Source: Bacillota bacterium (GTDB lineage Bacteria > Bacillota > Bacilli > Alicyclobacillales > SLC66). Taken from it: a DNA stretch of 5,682 bases. The notes below the pieces were generated by a model that was given only the letters and a program-made list of their open reading frames with translations, searched no databases and was not told the origin of the DNA. The DNA lies in contig JAKACU010000091.1 of NCBI GenBank assembly GCA_021821185.1, positions 1,709 to 7,390 on the forward strand, written 5' to 3'. Each line of letters opens with the position of its first letter. The stretch's first letter is position 1. Positions 5,617 to 5,682 of the stretch are shown here, in pieces. Made by a program: the position numbers and the translations under genes.

Positions 5617-5682
5617 TTAGTACGGACCTGCGCCGGTTCCAGTTCCATAGCCGTAGCCAATGCCCGGAACGAGTAAGAAGAA
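5617..5682 (-). CDS. Gly/Tyr-rich small protein, C-terminal fragment (function unknown)
   Basis: A minus-strand frame is open from the window edge to TAA (5617-5619) and encodes the final 21 residues, a hydrophobic FFLLV stretch followed by PGIGYGYGTGTGAGPY. The composition (alternating Gly with Tyr and Thr, then Pro-Tyr) is non-random and resembles small spore-associated or surface proteins of endospore formers, but I cannot assign a family and the start is outside the window. It ends 48 nt from the psd stop, in convergent orientation, with the 5567-5597 hairpin between. The short length is the main uncertainty: 22 open codons alone would not prove a gene, and the composition is what suggests it. 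Confidence 0.5.
   Translation of the reverse strand, partial: FFLLVPGIGYGYGTGTGAGPY

Noticed and set aside
1..5682. Search for CRISPR arrays, tRNA or rRNA genes, insertion sequences, toxin-antitoxin pairs or a defence system
   Set aside because: No spaced repeats, cloverleaf, transposase motifs, terminal inverted repeats or defence-protein motifs were seen. Nearly the whole window is accounted for by recognised core genes.

Overview
The window looks like ordinary chromosomal housekeeping and sporulation DNA from an endospore-forming member of the Bacillota. The evidence is a recognisable 26-residue SpoVM, the conserved neighbourhood spoVM / rpmB (opposite strand) / asp23-like yloU / fakA (yloV) / recG, purine-rich Shine-Dalgarno sites, and GTG and TTG starts. 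The zinc-ribbon form of ribosomal protein L28 and the gene order point away from Bacillus proper, perhaps to an Alicyclobacillus-like lineage; that placement is a guess.

Layout. Bases 1-117 hold no complete gene: they carry a weak sporulation-type promoter candidate and two small hairpins leading to spoVM (118-198, +). A compact bidirectional terminator (223-251) separates spoVM from rpmB (270-461, -), which starts at TTG. Between rpmB and the next gene are two divergent promoters whose -10 hexamers overlap almost completely (about 498-504), followed on the right by a roughly 106-nt structured leader. A tight + strand gene string follows: asp23/yloU (616-981), fakA (996-2660) and recG (2677-4731), with gaps of only 14 and 16 nt. 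After a 48-nt gap comes psd (4780-5568). A 12-bp perfect hairpin overlaps the psd stop codon, and the window closes with the 3' end of a convergent gene for a Gly/Tyr-rich small protein (5617-5682, -).

Functionally, the + strand string links an Asp23/Gls24 envelope-stress protein, the kinase subunit that phosphorylates exogenous fatty acids for phospholipid synthesis, the branch-migrating helicase RecG, and phosphatidylserine decarboxylase, which makes phosphatidylethanolamine. Lipid-related functions therefore flank a DNA repair gene. In the Bacillus subtilis arrangement, as I recall it, sdaAB-sdaAA lie between yloV and recG, and fapR-plsX follow recG; neither pair is here.

I see no new defence system, mobile element, CRISPR array or biosynthetic island. 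The points most worth a second look are the overlapping divergent promoters, the structured spoVM leader, several unusual substitutions at normally conserved RecG positions, and the unidentified small protein at the right edge.
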